In this document: positions 1 through 13,000 of the stretch, piece by piece
How positions within the stretch are numbered: position 1 is the first letter of the stretch
Layout of the letters: each line of letters begins with the position of its first letter
DNA from: Hyparrhenia diplandra
Lineage: Eukaryota > Streptophyta > Magnoliopsida > Poales > Poaceae
Assembly (NCBI GenBank): GCA_015847255.1
Contig: JADLZK010011232.1
Span: 62,001 to 126,000, forward strand
Length of the DNA stretch: 64,000 nt
Direction of reading: 5' to 3'
Notes under the pieces: model-generated
Told to the model about the DNA's origin: nothing
Database searches by the model: none
What the model saw: only the letters and a program-made list of their open reading frames with translations
Made by a program: the position numbers and the translations under genes

Positions 1-3000
1 GCGGGCGCATGAAACGCGGAAGTCGGGATTGTATCCCTCATGAACCCCGGATCGGCGGGAGCCGGCGCATGCGAGGGCCTCGTCTCCGCCGCCTCGAAGA
101 GCTCCTCTGGCTCCCGAGCGAAGGAGCTTGGCTCCTCGGGAGGGCGGCCTCGTCGTGAGTCCCGGCGCCGTCCGGCATCGCGCGGCCCAGCCGAGCCCTC
201 CAAGTCGATCACCATCGAATTTGGGTGGGCGACCGCCATCGCCGCCAAGGGGCTTGCCCCACCTCGGAAGGGAAGTCTCGGCCGTCCGGCTCGGGCCCAA
301 TCCCTCGAGGCTCGGGGGCGGCACCACGGGGGGCCCAACGCGGATGGGGGCGGCGTCTTGGCGAGGCCGGCCCCGGCTCGAGCCCCCGGCCGAGGCCTAA
401 AGCGGCCTTTAGGGCCTTCTTGGGGTGCAAGGTCGAGTGAGAGCCCCCGCTTCACGAAGTCAAACGCGTCGGATAGAAGCCGCAAGATACTAGAAGAAAA
501 GCCAACTACAAAAGCACAAGGGGACTCACGAGGCCCGAGGGATCGCCGCAGGGGGGGCCGAGGCACGGGAAAGGCTGCGACACAGGCGTTGCACTTGGCC
601 TGCGGGCGGTCTCGTCCCACGGTTCACATGCGCCGCGGGAGCCGGTTCGGGACGGGCGTCACCGGCTCCTCACCCGAGCCACGCCTTGCGTGACTGGAGC
701 GCCCAGCCGGAAGGCGGCGGCTCTTCCCGCCGAGCACGGCCTTGTAGGCGAGGTACCCACATCGGGTAAAACCCTCGGGCCACCGGTGGTCCCGAGGCCT
801 CGGCTGGAAGGACCCTCGCTGGTCCCAGCCACCTCAGACGCCTCGGGCTCGGGCTCATAACGGAGCCCGAGTGAGTCGGCAACCCGAGGCTCGGTCTGCC
901 CGACGAGCCTCGATCATCGTCCGACGAGTTCACGGCGAACTCATCCTTCTCCTTATCCCGTCCTCCTCGGTGGTCGAGGTATCGGCGGCCCCGCCTCTGT
1001 TGCTTTCGGCCCGGCGGTTGGCGCGGGCCACATTCTTCTTCTTCTTCTCCTCCTTCTTGCGCCCGTGCTCTCTCCCGCTCGTTCGAGCATGGTTCGCCGC
1101 CCGTATGGCATCCAGAATTGGGCACGGGCGGAGGAGAGTCGTGATAATTCAATCGACCCAAGCAAAGAAGACGGGTAAGAACCCCGGCGGCGGCATGGTG
1201 GCAACAAGACAATACAAAACGCTGAAACCAAAAAGGCGCTTACCAAGGAGATGTACCCACAGGCGGGCGCATAGGGATCTCGGGATCTCGGACGGGGTAT
1301 TGGACCCCAATGCCTCCTTCACCCTCTTGGCGGGCCATCGGTGGAAGCGAAGGGGAGGACATCCGAGACTCTTCAAAGACCGGCCGAGGATGTCATCGAT
1401 ACATGAGCAAAGGGCGAGCCATCAATGGCAACACCGGCGCCCGATGAAAAGCGGCGACCACGGCGGCTGCGTTCACACCCCATCTCGGGCCGTAGGATCG
1501 CCGCCTCGAGCCCTCCAACCGAGGATGATCCGCCGAGGGGGACCCCGAGAACCACTTATCCGGACGCTGCTTGAGAACGCGCCCGGTGTACGCGGGAAGC
1601 GCGTTCCCGTCATTGCGGAGGTAGAACCACTGGTCCTGCCACCCCTTGTTGGAGGAGGTGAGCTTGGAAAGGATGTACCCATCAGCTCGGTTCGGCCTCG
1701 GCTGCTCTGATCGGACTTGGAGCGCGCAACCACCAGCAGCGCCAACGCCCTCGCGGCGCACCCGCCGCCAAAGCGGTGGTAAGGTCCGCTTTAAAAAACC
1801 ACAACCAAAGGTCCCAATGCGGCTCGATCCCCAGGAATCCCTCACAGAGGGTGACGAAGATGGCGGCCTGGGAGACCGAGTTCGGGGGCAGATGGTGAAG
1901 CTCAATGTCGTAGTAATGAAGGATCGCGCGGATAAACCGGCCCGCCGGCATCCCGAACCCACGCCGGTGAAGATCGTCGGGCTCACCACGTAGCCATCGG
2001 GAGGTTAGGCTCCTCCTCGGTCTAATCCGGGGCTATCCACTCCGGCCGCTCGGTATTGATGCGGGGGCGAAGAAGCCCCTTTCTCGACAAGGCGGCTGAA
2101 GCTTCTCCTCATCGCCCGGCGTTTCGGCCATGGCTCGGCGTCGAGCACCCCCTCGCGTTGTCGCCACCACCAGCTTGCGCCATGGGGGAGCGGATGAGCG
2201 GGAACGGCGACCCGCCGGCAACACCGCTTCGCCACGAGCACAAGGCAAGTGGATCTCTCCCACAATCTCTCCTTATCCTCCTTTCTATTTCCTAATTCTT
2301 TGCGGCGAGAAGGCAAGGGAGGCGATAGCAAGAACAAAGGAACAGCGCTTGCGCCGCCGGGCGTGAACCCCAAATTTATAGGGAAGGGAGGCAAACCGCC
2401 GGCTGGGCAAGCGAACCGGCGCTGGAATGGGCGGCCCGCGATGGAACGGGAGCTGCTCATCCAGCGGCTCGGGCGGCGAAGAGCGAATCAATCAAAGCAT
2501 TAATGCACCCAGGCGGCGCTCTCGATTCACGCCCACGACAAGAGCCCGCGAGGGCCCGTCCCCATCAATTTGGGCCGCACGCCACCTCGGCGGCAAGGGA
2601 GGCGCCTCGTCTTCCATTCGAGGGGTAAAACCGTCCGGCCGTCCATATCCGGCGCCCCGGCCTAAAGGGACAAAAAGTCGGTCCGATGGCCGGTTCCTAC
2701 TTCCGGCGGGAACAAAGCGAGCCTCGGGCTGGCGCGACGCGTCAACGTGCACCTTACGTTCCGAGGTTGCCGGCTGGGCCCCACGGGGGTTTCTCTGATC
2801 GCCTTAGGATAACCCGAGCGAGGGGACGGGATGGAAATGCACAACCCGGCTATACCCGGGCCCTCGGGGCTCACGGATTTCTGAGCGTGTTTAAGACCCG
2901 CGGGTCTTTGTTTATAGAGATGTCCCATCCGTGGGAGGCCTACAAGCCCTCGGGGTTGACTGTCAAACCCGGGATGCGCTAAGCGGTCCGTAGGTTCTCA

Positions 3001-3469
3001 TGGGGTGAATCTAGATCACCACGGCCCGACCCTTGCTCGGCGAGGGGCACGGGCACCCAGCAAAGCCCGACCGCTACAGCGCTCACGGAGCGTGTCACGT
3101 CGGCTACGGGGGCATTGTGGCACGTCTCCCCTCCTCCTCCCTTCCGGGGGGCGACGGAGGGCGTATACTCAAAGTCGAGGAAGCTTTGGGACGACCTTGC
3201 GCACATAGCGCGGGCCTCGGGCCACCCATGCAAAAACAAGCGAGACTCTGCACAAACAAAGCGCAATATAGAGCTGTTTCGGCCTTGCCGGCGTGTGAGG
3301 TTTAAAAGACCTCGAAGGAATCCACCATTCCTCACGAGGCCTCGGGGGCTACACCCAGCGGGTGCGCTCAAGGCGCACCCATTGTAACCGAACCACCACG
3401 AGAAGAAACACCCAAGGCGACGGGAGGCGGCACAACCCCGGCGAGTCCCCCACTCGCTCGGGGGGCTAC
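1..3469 (+). mobile_element. Ty3/gypsy retrotransposon (Tat-like), 3' internal region
   Basis: GC-rich, gene-free sequence that runs into an LTR starting near 3470. A purine-rich tract (TCGGGGGG, 3458-3465) sits just before the LTR, where a polypurine tract is expected. No polymerase is visible, so the element either continues left of the window or is non-autonomous. The only recognisable protein is on the minus strand near 1390-1990. An antisense accessory ORF next to the 3' LTR is known in the Tat lineage (for example maize Grande); assigning this element to Tat is inference. Confidence 0.7.
1390..1990 (-). pseudogene. Antisense accessory ORF, plant gypsy-type transposon domain (frameshifted)
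   Basis: Minus-strand reading frames contain the conserved stretch FVTLCEGFLGIEPHWDLWLW (about 1800-1880). This is typical of the 'putative gypsy type transposon' domain (PF04195 type) in grass retroelement proteins. The following part of the domain, with LTSSNKGWQDQWFYLRND and LPAYTGRVLKQRPDKW, is in a different minus frame (about 1560-1680), so the reading frame is broken between them. The role of this protein family is unknown. As the sequence stands it is a decayed or frameshifted copy. Confidence 0.65.
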
Positions 3470-4766
3470 TGCTCGAGGACCTAAATATCGGGCCCCGAGA
3501 CATTCTCCACACAACGAGAATTTGCCGGCCCATTAGGGGCCCGGTAAAACCCAGCCTACCACCATCCGCTTCAAAGGGGCGGCCCAACGGGCGACGGACC
3601 AGGCCAAGGAGCCCACGGCGCATACATGAAGGCGAACCCGACCCGCGGCGGCCCACCGGGAGTCACCACGACGAAGGAGCTCACTACGCTCGAGAAGGAC
3701 AAGGTCGGGGACCTTTACAAGGCGGAGAACGAGCGCTCCACGTCATCACCGGCCGACCAGGGCTCGGACTCTACCCAAATCTCGTCGCCCGGGGTGACCT
3801 AGCTCACCACCCTCGGGCGCATGGACTCGCCTCGCGAGGGGTGGCCTAGCTCACCACCCTCGGGCGAAAAATCTCCGCCTCGCCGGGGAGACCCAGCTCT
3901 CTATCCTCTCGGGCGGGGTGGCTCTCCACTCACCCGGGGTCGGTCGACCCTCGGGCATGGGAGGTTCCGTGCGGAGGAAGAGAAACAAGCGCATTTAATG
4001 CGATTCTTGCTTGGTGAGCGAGGCGCCCGGGAGCCATCGATTACGCCCGATCAAATCGGCTGCCAAATCGCTCCCCAATCCCGATGGGACACAAAAGCTG
4101 AAGCGGTGGCGTGTTACGCCGCCCAAAGACGGGAAACCAAGACAACAACTTGTTCATTCGAAACACCGCCAAGGCGCCACGGCGGGCGGACCCACCGGGC
4201 TCATGACACGCCCCGACCGGCGTTCACGGGACCGCCCCGCCATGCGGATTGTGAGGGACGCCTCACGGATCCTCGGGGCCGCACAGGAAGCGGCACGCGC
4301 GCCATCGGATCGGGACGGCGTGTCTTCATCAAACAACGCCCAAGCCAACCAACCCTCGGCAGCGCGCACAACAAGTGTAGCCTCGGGGAATTAGCCACCT
4401 AGGCATCCACATATGTAAACATTACCTCCCTCTTCCTACTATAAAAGGGGAGTAATGCCCCATTAGCGGGGGCGGACCAACGAAACCGGAAGGGACAACC
4501 ACCACCACCACCACTACCACGATCGTGGGGCTTGAGACCAGCTTCTCTCCCTCACGCCGCTTGTAACCCCTACTACACGAGCTCTCCTTTGGAGCGAGGT
4601 AACCTGGCGAGGACACCACCATTTGGGCGTAGGGCCCGTTGGCTGAACGGGATAAACCCGCCGTGTCCGTGTCCATCTTGCGCGGCGCCATTTGGGGAGG
4701 AGGCACGGCCTAGAAATTCTTTATTGCGGCACCGAGGCACCCGGGCTCTTGGAAAAGCGCCCGACC
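3470..4766 (+). repeat. 3' LTR of the gypsy element
   Basis: Starts TGCTCGAGGACCTAAATA, matching the start of the solo LTR at 52910 (TGTCGGGGACCTAAATA), and stays alignable through the promoter and the region around 4590-4740. It includes the same CTATAAAAGGGGAGTAATGC promoter block and the later 'GGATAAACC' and 'TCTTTATTG' blocks. The right end is placed by comparison (CGCCCGACC against CGCCGACA) and is uncertain by some tens of bases. The first base pairs differ from the canonical terminus, which suggests an old copy. Confidence 0.7.
4440..4446 (+). promoter_or_regulatory. LTR TATA box
   Basis: TATAAAA in CTACTATAAAAGGGGAG. The same block recurs in the solo LTR at 54048-54054, so this is the probable core promoter of the family and it sets the + orientation of both LTRs. 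Confidence 0.6.
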
Positions 4767-5972
4767 TTTGGGGGGCGTAAGTAGTTGTTATGTATGCGGG
4801 TGTGGTGCTCGGATTCCGATAACCTTCGAATATGGCGGCATGCCACGGTTGCCACGGTTGAGGGGTAGGCGGCTCGGTCATGACGGCCTTGTCCGTCCTT
4901 GTAATTCCCCCACGTGTGTATCGTCGTGTAGGAGTTCGTAAAAAGCCTCCCTTAAGGCCGTATGGTCAGGTGGTCTCCCTGTTAACCTAGACATAACCAT
5001 TCTTATATCATGTGCATTTTGTGACACTAACTATATTCATTTGTTCTGGGCAAGACTAGAAACATTAACATACTCCATATGATATTCTTTTATTCAATTT
5101 TCTTTATCCTTTTGAGGTACCTCCACGAGTGTGTATCAAACTATCATGAAAACCGATATGTTTACCCTTGTTTGTCAAGTTGGTCAACATGCAAGTACAT
5201 TCTTGTATTTCAGATGCAATGCTAGCTTCTTACATACATGCCTTTCTTTGGGAAAATATAAATAATGATACCCTGAATACTTCTGGGTGAAATACTACAA
5301 TAATAGATCCGTGCGCTTGCAGATGAAAATCTATTATGGCAAGGTATATCATCATTGATGTCTCTAGTGTGATCACCGACACGGTGGTTTCACTCTGGGA
5401 AATCAACGACGCATTTCTGGCGCCGTTATTAGAGACATGTTTTAAACCGGTTTCTAGTGATTGTGCTAAGAAATGCCAACAAGCATTTAAAGCGTTATTT
5501 GTTGTCGGGGAAGGCATTGTATAAAGAAATCCTAGATGGCTATGAATATAAGATATGCATGCATGTTAGTTACTTGTTCATATAGGCTAATCGTTTATGT
5601 TTTCTCTTGTTGTGGATGAAAACATGATAGTGTATGTCACGGTTTCCAACGGTCGGATAACTTCATCGTAGATCTAGAGACTCTGCTAGGGAAGAACAGG
5701 TCTCGTATCACTTCTTCCTCGGCCGGAACCCGGCAATTTGAACCGACACCCCTTGCATCAACCGTGCGAACTCCATGGCTCAAAAGACACTTCATGATTT
5801 CTCCATCCTCGTTGTTGCCAACATGCCTTTGGGCGCGGAGGGCGGATCTACAATGTTGGCGTCGAGGGGGCGGATTTAAAAATGCACTAAAACTATTCTT
5901 ATCCACACGTAAATTATACTTAAAATAGAGGATCTATGCATGTTTAAAAATAGCACTAAAACTATTCTTATC
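4767..5972. other. Intergenic, no gene recognised
   Basis: GC-rich flank to about 4960, then AT-rich sequence. A 62-residue open frame at 5336-5524 matches nothing I recognise and has no supporting signals. A short direct repeat (GCACTAAAACTATTCTTATC) occurs near 5884 and 5953, and GGATCTATGCATGTTT occurs near 5930 and 6129. These suggest small rearrangements around a MITE remnant. Confidence 0.5.
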
Positions 5973-6130
5973 CTCCCTCCGTCAAAAGTTTCATGCTTCG
6001 TCTTATTCAAAAAAATAGGATTTATTTTGCGACTTATTTTTCAATGAAGACTTGAATATAGATTAATTTATTTTATGATTTGCATAAATATTTTGACCCG
6101 AATGGTCAAACATGAAGTTAAAGTCAAAGG
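5973..6130 (-). mobile_element. Truncated Stowaway MITE
   Basis: Begins CTCCCTCCGTCAAAAGTTTC. It continues with CTTCGTCTTATTCAA, GACTTATTTTTCAATGAAGA, and TTTATTTTATGATTTGCATAAATATTTTGA (split here for length), which match the reverse complement of the complete Stowaway copy at 38836-39075 upstream of ABCC gene 2. The other terminus is missing. Confidence 0.6.
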
Positions 6131-6260
6131 ATCTATGCATGTTTGACCAAGTCCCTTAGTCTTTGACCCCAATGAGGTCCTAGATTCGCCAATGCTCGGC
6201 CGGTGGTCAACATCGGTAGCTAGGCCGGCTAGTGCCTAGATCCCTAACAGTTAAGTTGCC

Positions 6261-6485
6261 TCGTTATTGCTTGCAAAGCACCAAGAATATCATTTCATAA
6301 GAAACTTTAAAAAGTATTAGTATAGTATTACATTGCAGCTTAAAAATTAACGAGACGGTCAGTCAACAATGAAAACGACAAACTAAGAAACTGCAACGAA
6401 ATTTTCTCTCCCGAAAGTCGAATGTGAGCCGATGGAATTGATCCTAACGACAATCCCAGTCTGCAGGCACACGGGATGACGCTCT
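6261..6485 (+). repeat. Promoter/5'UTR duplication, copy 1
   Basis: Near-identical to 6742-7020, the segment ending at the start codon of ABCC gene 1. Shared blocks include CATTGCAGCTTAAAAATTAA, CGAGACGGTCAGTCAACAAT and CACACGGGATG. Here the start-codon equivalent reads ATGACGCTCTC and is followed by non-coding sequence, so this is a truncated extra copy of the 5' end of the gene. Confidence 0.8.
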
Positions 6486-6741
6486 CTAAAATAAAGTTGA
6501 AACAAAATACTAGAGTACTCCAATAAACTATATAAAAGATAGTCAGTGAAATAGGCTCTCTAAGAATAGAGAGCGGAAGTGGAGAGATAAAGAGCTAACC
6601 AATTTGAAAGAGTCTGTTGGAAGATGTATTTTCTTAATAATTTAGCTGTACAAAACTATTTAGCTAGCCTCTACTGGGATATGCTCAAGTTAAGTTTAGC
6701 CCGCTGAGGTTTTTGTTGGGATTCAAAAAGTCCCATAGTTG

Positions 6742-7020
6742 TCTCGTTATTGCTTGGAAAACACAAAAATGTCATTTTCATTAGAATCTTAAAAAAGTAT
6801 TAGTATAGTACATTGCAGCTTAAAAATTAACGAGACGGTCAGTCAACAATGAAAACGACAAACTAAGAAACTGCAACGGATTATTCAAAAAAAAAAAAAA
6901 AAAAACTGCAACGAAATTTTCTCCTCCGAAAGTCCGAATGTGAACCCATGGAATTGGATCCCCAACGAACGACAATCTGCAGTCTGCAGCCAACGCCGCC
7001 GGCACACGGGATGGCGCTCC
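6742..7020 (+). repeat. Promoter/5'UTR duplication, copy 2 (functional start)
   Basis: Second copy of the duplicated segment, running directly into the ABCC-1 start ATGGCGCTCCC at 7011. It differs from copy 1 by small substitutions and by a 24-base poly-A-bearing insertion at 6879-6902. Confidence 0.8.
6879..6902 (+). mobile_element. Very short poly-A insertion with target-site duplication
   Basis: GATTATTC followed by a run of A, bounded by AAACTGCAACG at 6868-6878 and again at 6903-6913. Copy 1 of the promoter duplication has the sequence without insert (GAAACTGCAACGAAATTTTC). The pattern fits target-primed insertion of an almost completely 5'-truncated retroposon. Polymerase slippage with duplication is an alternative. 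Confidence 0.55.
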
Positions 7021-10000
7021 CATGGTGGCTCGCCACCAAGGCGTGCGCCGCGCCGCCGCCGGGCCCCGGCTCCTTCGCCGACGCGCTCGCGTTCCTCTTC
7101 CTCTCCGCGTGCCCGCAGCGCGCGCTCCTCGCCGCCGTCGACCTCGCGTTCCTCGTCGCTTGCCTCGTCCTCCTCGCCCGACGACAACTTCGCGGGGAAC
7201 GATACCCGGCGGCTGCTCCCGCTCCTGAACGCGAGGCGCTGCTGCAGCAGAAGCCGAACCATAACCATCCTCCTTCACCGCCGCTCGTCCGCCACGTGCT
7301 CGCGTTCGGGGCCTCCGCGGTCTTGGCGGCGGCGTCCGTCGTCCTCCTCGCGCTCGCGCTCGTCCTCCTGCCGAGCACGCCGTGGCGCACCGCGGATGGA
7401 GGATTCCTCGCCGTCCACGCCGTCGCGCACGGCGCGGCCGCCTTATGGACCGCCGTTTTTCGCGGAGAGCAGGAGCTGCTGCCCCGGAGGCGCACCTCCG
7501 CGTGTTCTGGCTCGCCACCGCCCTCGCCTTCGCGCTCTTCTCTGCCTCGGCGGTGGTTCGCGGCGTCGACGGCTCGCTGCTCTTCCCCGATGACATTGTC
7601 GCCTTCGCTGGTCTGCTCGTCTCGCTGCCTCTGGCGTACGTAGCGGTCACTGGCTTCACCACCGGCGCACAGGAAGCTGAACCAGAGCACACCGGCGCGG
7701 CGGCGGCGCCCTCCTCCTCGCCGTACGCCGCCGCTTCGTTCCTCTCGCGCGCGACGTTCAGCTGGGTCAACTCCCTCATCAACAAGGGGTACGCAGCCGA
7801 GTCCCTCAAAGCCGAAGAGGTGCCCCCGGTCTCCGCCGGCCACCGCGCCGAGGCGGGGCACGCGCTGTTCATGTCCAATTGGCCGTCGTCGCCGGCGTCT
7901 CGGCACCCGGTTGGCGTGGCACTCTGGCTGACTTTCTGGCCGCAGCTCGTGCTGACTGCGTTTCTTGGCCTCGCGCGCCTGGGGGCCATGTACGTCGGCC
8001 CGTCGCTCATCGACCGGTTCGTCGAGTTCATCCGCAGCGGCGGGACGCCATGGGAGGGCCTCCGGCTCGTTCTCATCCTGCTCGCCGGCAAGGCCGTCCA
8101 GACGCTGGCATCCCACCATTACAGCTTCCAGGGCCAGCTCCTGGGCATGCGCATCCGCGGCGCGCTGCAGACGGCGCTGTACCGCAAGTCGCTGCGCCTC
8201 ACCGCGGGTGCTCGCCGAGCGCACGGCGCTGGCGCAATCGTCAACTACATGCAGGTCGACGCTGGGATCGTGTCCTTCGCCATGCACGGGCTCCACGGGC
8301 TGTGGCTGATGCCGCTGCAGATCGTGGTGGCGTTGCTCCTCCTGTACGCCTACCTCGGCCCCGCCGTGCTCATGACGCTCGCCGTGATCACCGCGGTGAC
8401 CGTGATCACCGCCTTCGCGAACAAGTTCAACCTGGCGTATCAGCTCAAGTTCCTCGGCGTCCGCGACAGCCGCGTCAAGGCCATCACCGAGATGCTCAGT
8501 AACATGCGTGTCATCAAGCTGCAGGCGTGGGAGGACACCTTCGGCGGCAAGGTTCGCGACATCCGGCGGGAAGAGCTCGGATGGCTGGCCAAGATCATGC
8601 TCTTCATGTGCGGCAACACGGTGGTGTTCTCGAGCGGTCCGCTCGCCATGACGGTGCTCGTGTTCGGGACCTACCTCGCCTCCGGCGGGCAGCTTGACGC
8701 CGGCAAGGTGTTCACGGCCACGGCGTTCTTCCGCATGCTGGAAGGCCCGATGCAGAACTTCCCGCAGACGATTGTCGTGTCCATGCAGGCGTTTGTGTCG
8801 CTGGACAGGCTGAACAAGTTCCTGACGGACGCCGAGATCGACACCGCGGCCGTGGAGCGCATCGAGAGTGGCGGCGCTGAGGACACGGTGGCCGTCAAGG
8901 TGCAGGGCGGGGTGTTCGCTTGGGATGTGCCAGCCGACGAGGAGGTGAAGGGCAACAACAACAGGAGGTCCCGCCATGAGGGTGGTGGCAGAATGGCCAA
9001 GAAAATGGGGCGGAGTTGGTGACAGTGCTGAGGGGCATTGACGTGGAGGTGAGGAGGGGTGAGCTTACGGCGGTGGTCGGGACAGTGGGCTCCGGCAAGT
9101 CTTCGCTGCTGTCCTGCATCATGGGGAGATGCACAAGCTCTCCGGCACGGTCAGTGTCTGGACTCTTGATTTTCGTTTTTTTTTTGGACATCATCTCTTG
9201 ATTTTCGTTGCTTTTGGCTTAGAGCAGTGCTCCACAGTTTTTTTCCTGTACATCTATAATACAATGCAGCTCACACTTGAAAATCTGGCATTAATATTTT
9301 GGAGAAATTTGTCTAGAATAATAAAATGCAATGATATTCCTTTCTTCAATATGCACTAACTTAAGTGTACTTGATTCTGTTTAATAAATATCCAAACATT
9401 TTATTTGTGCTAGCTTTCTGGTGGAGAAATATACAGCAGTACTTCTTTAACTTATTTGTGTATGTGAATAGGCAAAATTGTTTTTGCCCATAAAAAAAAA
9501 TATATGCTCCCATGTGCATCACCATTGGATACACCTGGGATGTGTGTGCAGCATGCACCGTTGGATTTACTTGAGGATGCGTGCGCATCCCGATGTGTAT
9601 CCAATAGCGATGCACATGGGGCCATATACACTTGAGGGCAAATTTTCTGTGTATGTAGATGCAATTTTGTCGTTATATTGCACAAATTAGTTTTGTAGTT
9701 ACCACTAAATTGTGAAACAAGTAGAAATCTGATGAAAAATCATATTCTTGACATCAGAATTTATGGTCTAGGAAGAGATCGGTCATACGGATGATTAGCT
9801 CTATTATCCCATCCCATCTCTTTACACTTTAGGATTTGGCTTAATACCAACATAAGGTGAAATGCATCATGAAATTCGAACATTCACATTTGAAGTGTTG
9901 TTTTGTTTTTGGGATTACCGGACCAAAAGTTTGTGTTTTAAGAATTATTAATGTAGCCAAATAACATATCCGTTCACACCTCATATTTGTAGCCAATATG

Positions 10001-13000
10001 TTTTTTCGGATCATTTACTTTAATCTCATCCCCATTTTCTCTTTGATATAGGTTAGCATCTGTGGCAGCACAGCATATGTTGCTCAGACCTCTTGGATCC
10101 GAAATGGAACCATTCAAGAGAACATTTTATTTGGAAAGCCAATGCATCCGGAGAGATATTCAGAAATCATAAATGCTTGCTGCCTAGAAAAGGATTTGGA
10201 AATGATGGAGTTTGGCGACCAGACTGAAATAGGGGAACGAGGGATCAATCTCAGTGGAGGCCAGAAACAGCGCATCCAGCTTGCAAGAGCAGTTTATCAA
10301 GATTGTGATATATATCTTCTTGATGACATATTTAGCGCAGTTGATGCTCATACTGGATCAGCTATTTTCATGGTGAATCCTTACCTCTTTCGGTTCATTT
10401 TGATATTAAATTTATTCAGTTGTTTAAATTTGAGAGTAGTAGTGTTGTAACTGTGCTTGGTAAATGTGTTTGGGAAACAAGTGGACACTTCATTCTTGCA
10501 AAGAACCACATTGGCTAGATTTACATATGAAATTCAGAGTTCTATTTCAACATCAGATACCAAAACACACATGTCATCATAAAGTTGCAGAAAAGGATAA
10601 ATCTAGCCCTTGAATAAGACTTGCATTGGTTTACTCTGTTACTGTGTTTAAACAAATGTGCACTGACTTTCAAGACCACGCAGACTACAGACCTGTCCTA
10701 TATGAGATTTTATATTAGACAAACTAACAGAGGATTGATGAGCATTGTAGATTAAAAAAAAAACCTTGCATCATACTCTGTATAATTCTTTTAGCCTGCA
10801 TAATTTACGCAGAACCATGATGGTATTGGATCTGTTCACAATCAGGTGGACTCATGACCTACTTAATTTCCCAATGCTATTTTTTTTTGTTACTTTTGCT
10901 ATTAGTTATTACAAAGGAAAGTTCTTTCAAACAAAATCCAATTATGGCCAATTTTTTATTACAGTTCTTAAGCTGTACTCTAAAACTAGGATTTGTTCTG
11001 CAGGAATGTTTGAAGGGCATACTCAAGAATAAGACCGTGTTACTTGTGACTCACCAAATGGACTTCTTGCAAAATGTGGATACTATAATTGTAAGTTTTT
11101 TGAACTAACCATATTAAATTTTGATGAGCATAGTTTAGTATTATGTTGTGTTCTTGCTTGACTCACCAAGTGGAGTTCATGTAAAACGTTGATAATATGC
11201 TTGCAAGTTTTCTTGAACTGTTGATATCACGTATTCATGAAACAGTTTAGTATTGCGTTCTCCCTTCATCAGGTAAGCTTAGCGATACTGTGTGGTAACA
11301 TTCTTTTTTAAAACAAACAATACTGTGTGAGCAATGTTTCTTTCTCGATGTATGGAAATAAATTAATCTATAATATTCACATCTGTGGCTACTTGGAAAT
11401 ATAGATACATTTTAATTTAAGTCTCAGTTTGCTTTTGCTATGAACATATGCTGTATATTGATATTACACCGATGATACCATGCTTATTATTTTGTTGAGA
11501 ACTACAGAAAATTACATTACATTTACTTTTGTGTCAATATGCAGGTAATGAATGATGGGTTAGTCATCCAGTCAGGGATCTATCGTGAGTTACTAGCATC
11601 ATGCTCAGAATTTTCGGATCTTGTTGCTGCTCATCATAGTTCAATGGAGACAGCAGGGGGACAAGGTTTTCATGTTCAGAACACAGAGAGCTCTCAGACT
11701 TCCAATGGATCTGTAGATGCTCCATCTTTGGCATCGAAATCCAATGATGAAAATGGTGAATTAGTCGACAGTGCAACAAAAAAAGAAGCAGGTTCCTCTA
11801 AGCTGGTCCAGGAAGAGGAAAAGGAGAGCGGCCGAGTAAGCTGGCGTGTGTATAAGCTATATATGACAGAGGCCTGGGGATGGTGGGGAGTCGTGATCAT
11901 TGTAGCTGTGTCGCTGCTGTCAGAGGGCTCCAGTATGGCTAGTAACTACTGGTTATCATATGAGACATCAGGAGGCCCTGTGTTTGACACTTCAGTATTT
12001 CTTGGTGTTTATGTTTCGATAGTTGCTACAACAATTATTTTGGAAATGATCGCCACTCTTATTGTGACATTCTTGGGGCTTCAATCAGCACAGGCCTTTT
12101 TCAACAAGATGTTTGACAGCATTCTACGAGCACCAATGTCATTTTTTGACACCACTCCTTCAGGAAGGATCCTAAGTCGGGTATGTTCTGTAAAGGAAAC
12201 TAGGTATAGCTTCTATTTGTTTTGCATGTGTATAATCACTCCTTGAAAACTAATTAATGTTACTATTTTTGTGGTTTTGACATTCACAGGCATCGTCGGA
12301 CCAATCTAAGATTGATACTAACCTTGTGTTCTATGTTGGTTATGCCACATCAATGTGCATTTCAGTGGTTACCAGCATAGCTATTACTTGCCAAGTTGCA
12401 TGGCCGTCATTAATTGCAGTACTTCCTCTACTGCTTTTGAACATCTGGTACCGGGTATGCTGTGATCCAATTACCACAATGCATCCTAGAGGACCTCTGT
12501 TAATACTACTTAACATAAATACAGAAATCACAATTGAATCAATAATAAAATGAATTTCTTTCCTTTCATCCTGTATTTTTCAGAATCGTTATATCGCGAC
12601 ATCTCGAGAGCTTACTCGTCTTCAAGGGGTAACAAGGGCGCCAATTATTGATCACTTTACAGAAACCTTTTTGGGTGCCCCAACTGTAAGGTGCTTTAGA
12701 AAGGAGGATGAGTTCTACCAGACAAACCTGGACAGGATCAATTCGAATTTGCGTATGTCATTTCATAATTATGCAGCTACTGAGTGGCTTGGATTTCGCC
12801 TGGAGCTAATTGGCACACTTATTTTGTCTTTAACTGCTTTTCTCATGATCAGCTTGCCTAGCAATTTCATCAAGAAAGGTAAATATTCTAATCTAAATTT
12901 GTTGCATATTCATAAAACTCTGTATCATGAGGTAGAGTAGAATTGAATCAATTGATACCCATGCTAATTTAAAATCTCTAGTTATTGTGCCTGTCATATT

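Noticed and set aside
40..693. Long open frames on both strands in 1-4.4 kb
   Set aside because: They follow from GC-rich retroelement sequence, overlap in several frames and show no domains apart from the minus-strand region at 1390-1990.
6820..8977. Very long minus-strand open frames across ABCC exon 1
   Set aside because: They mirror the high third-position GC of the real + strand exon. Their products are His/Arg-rich and low-complexity, with no domains.
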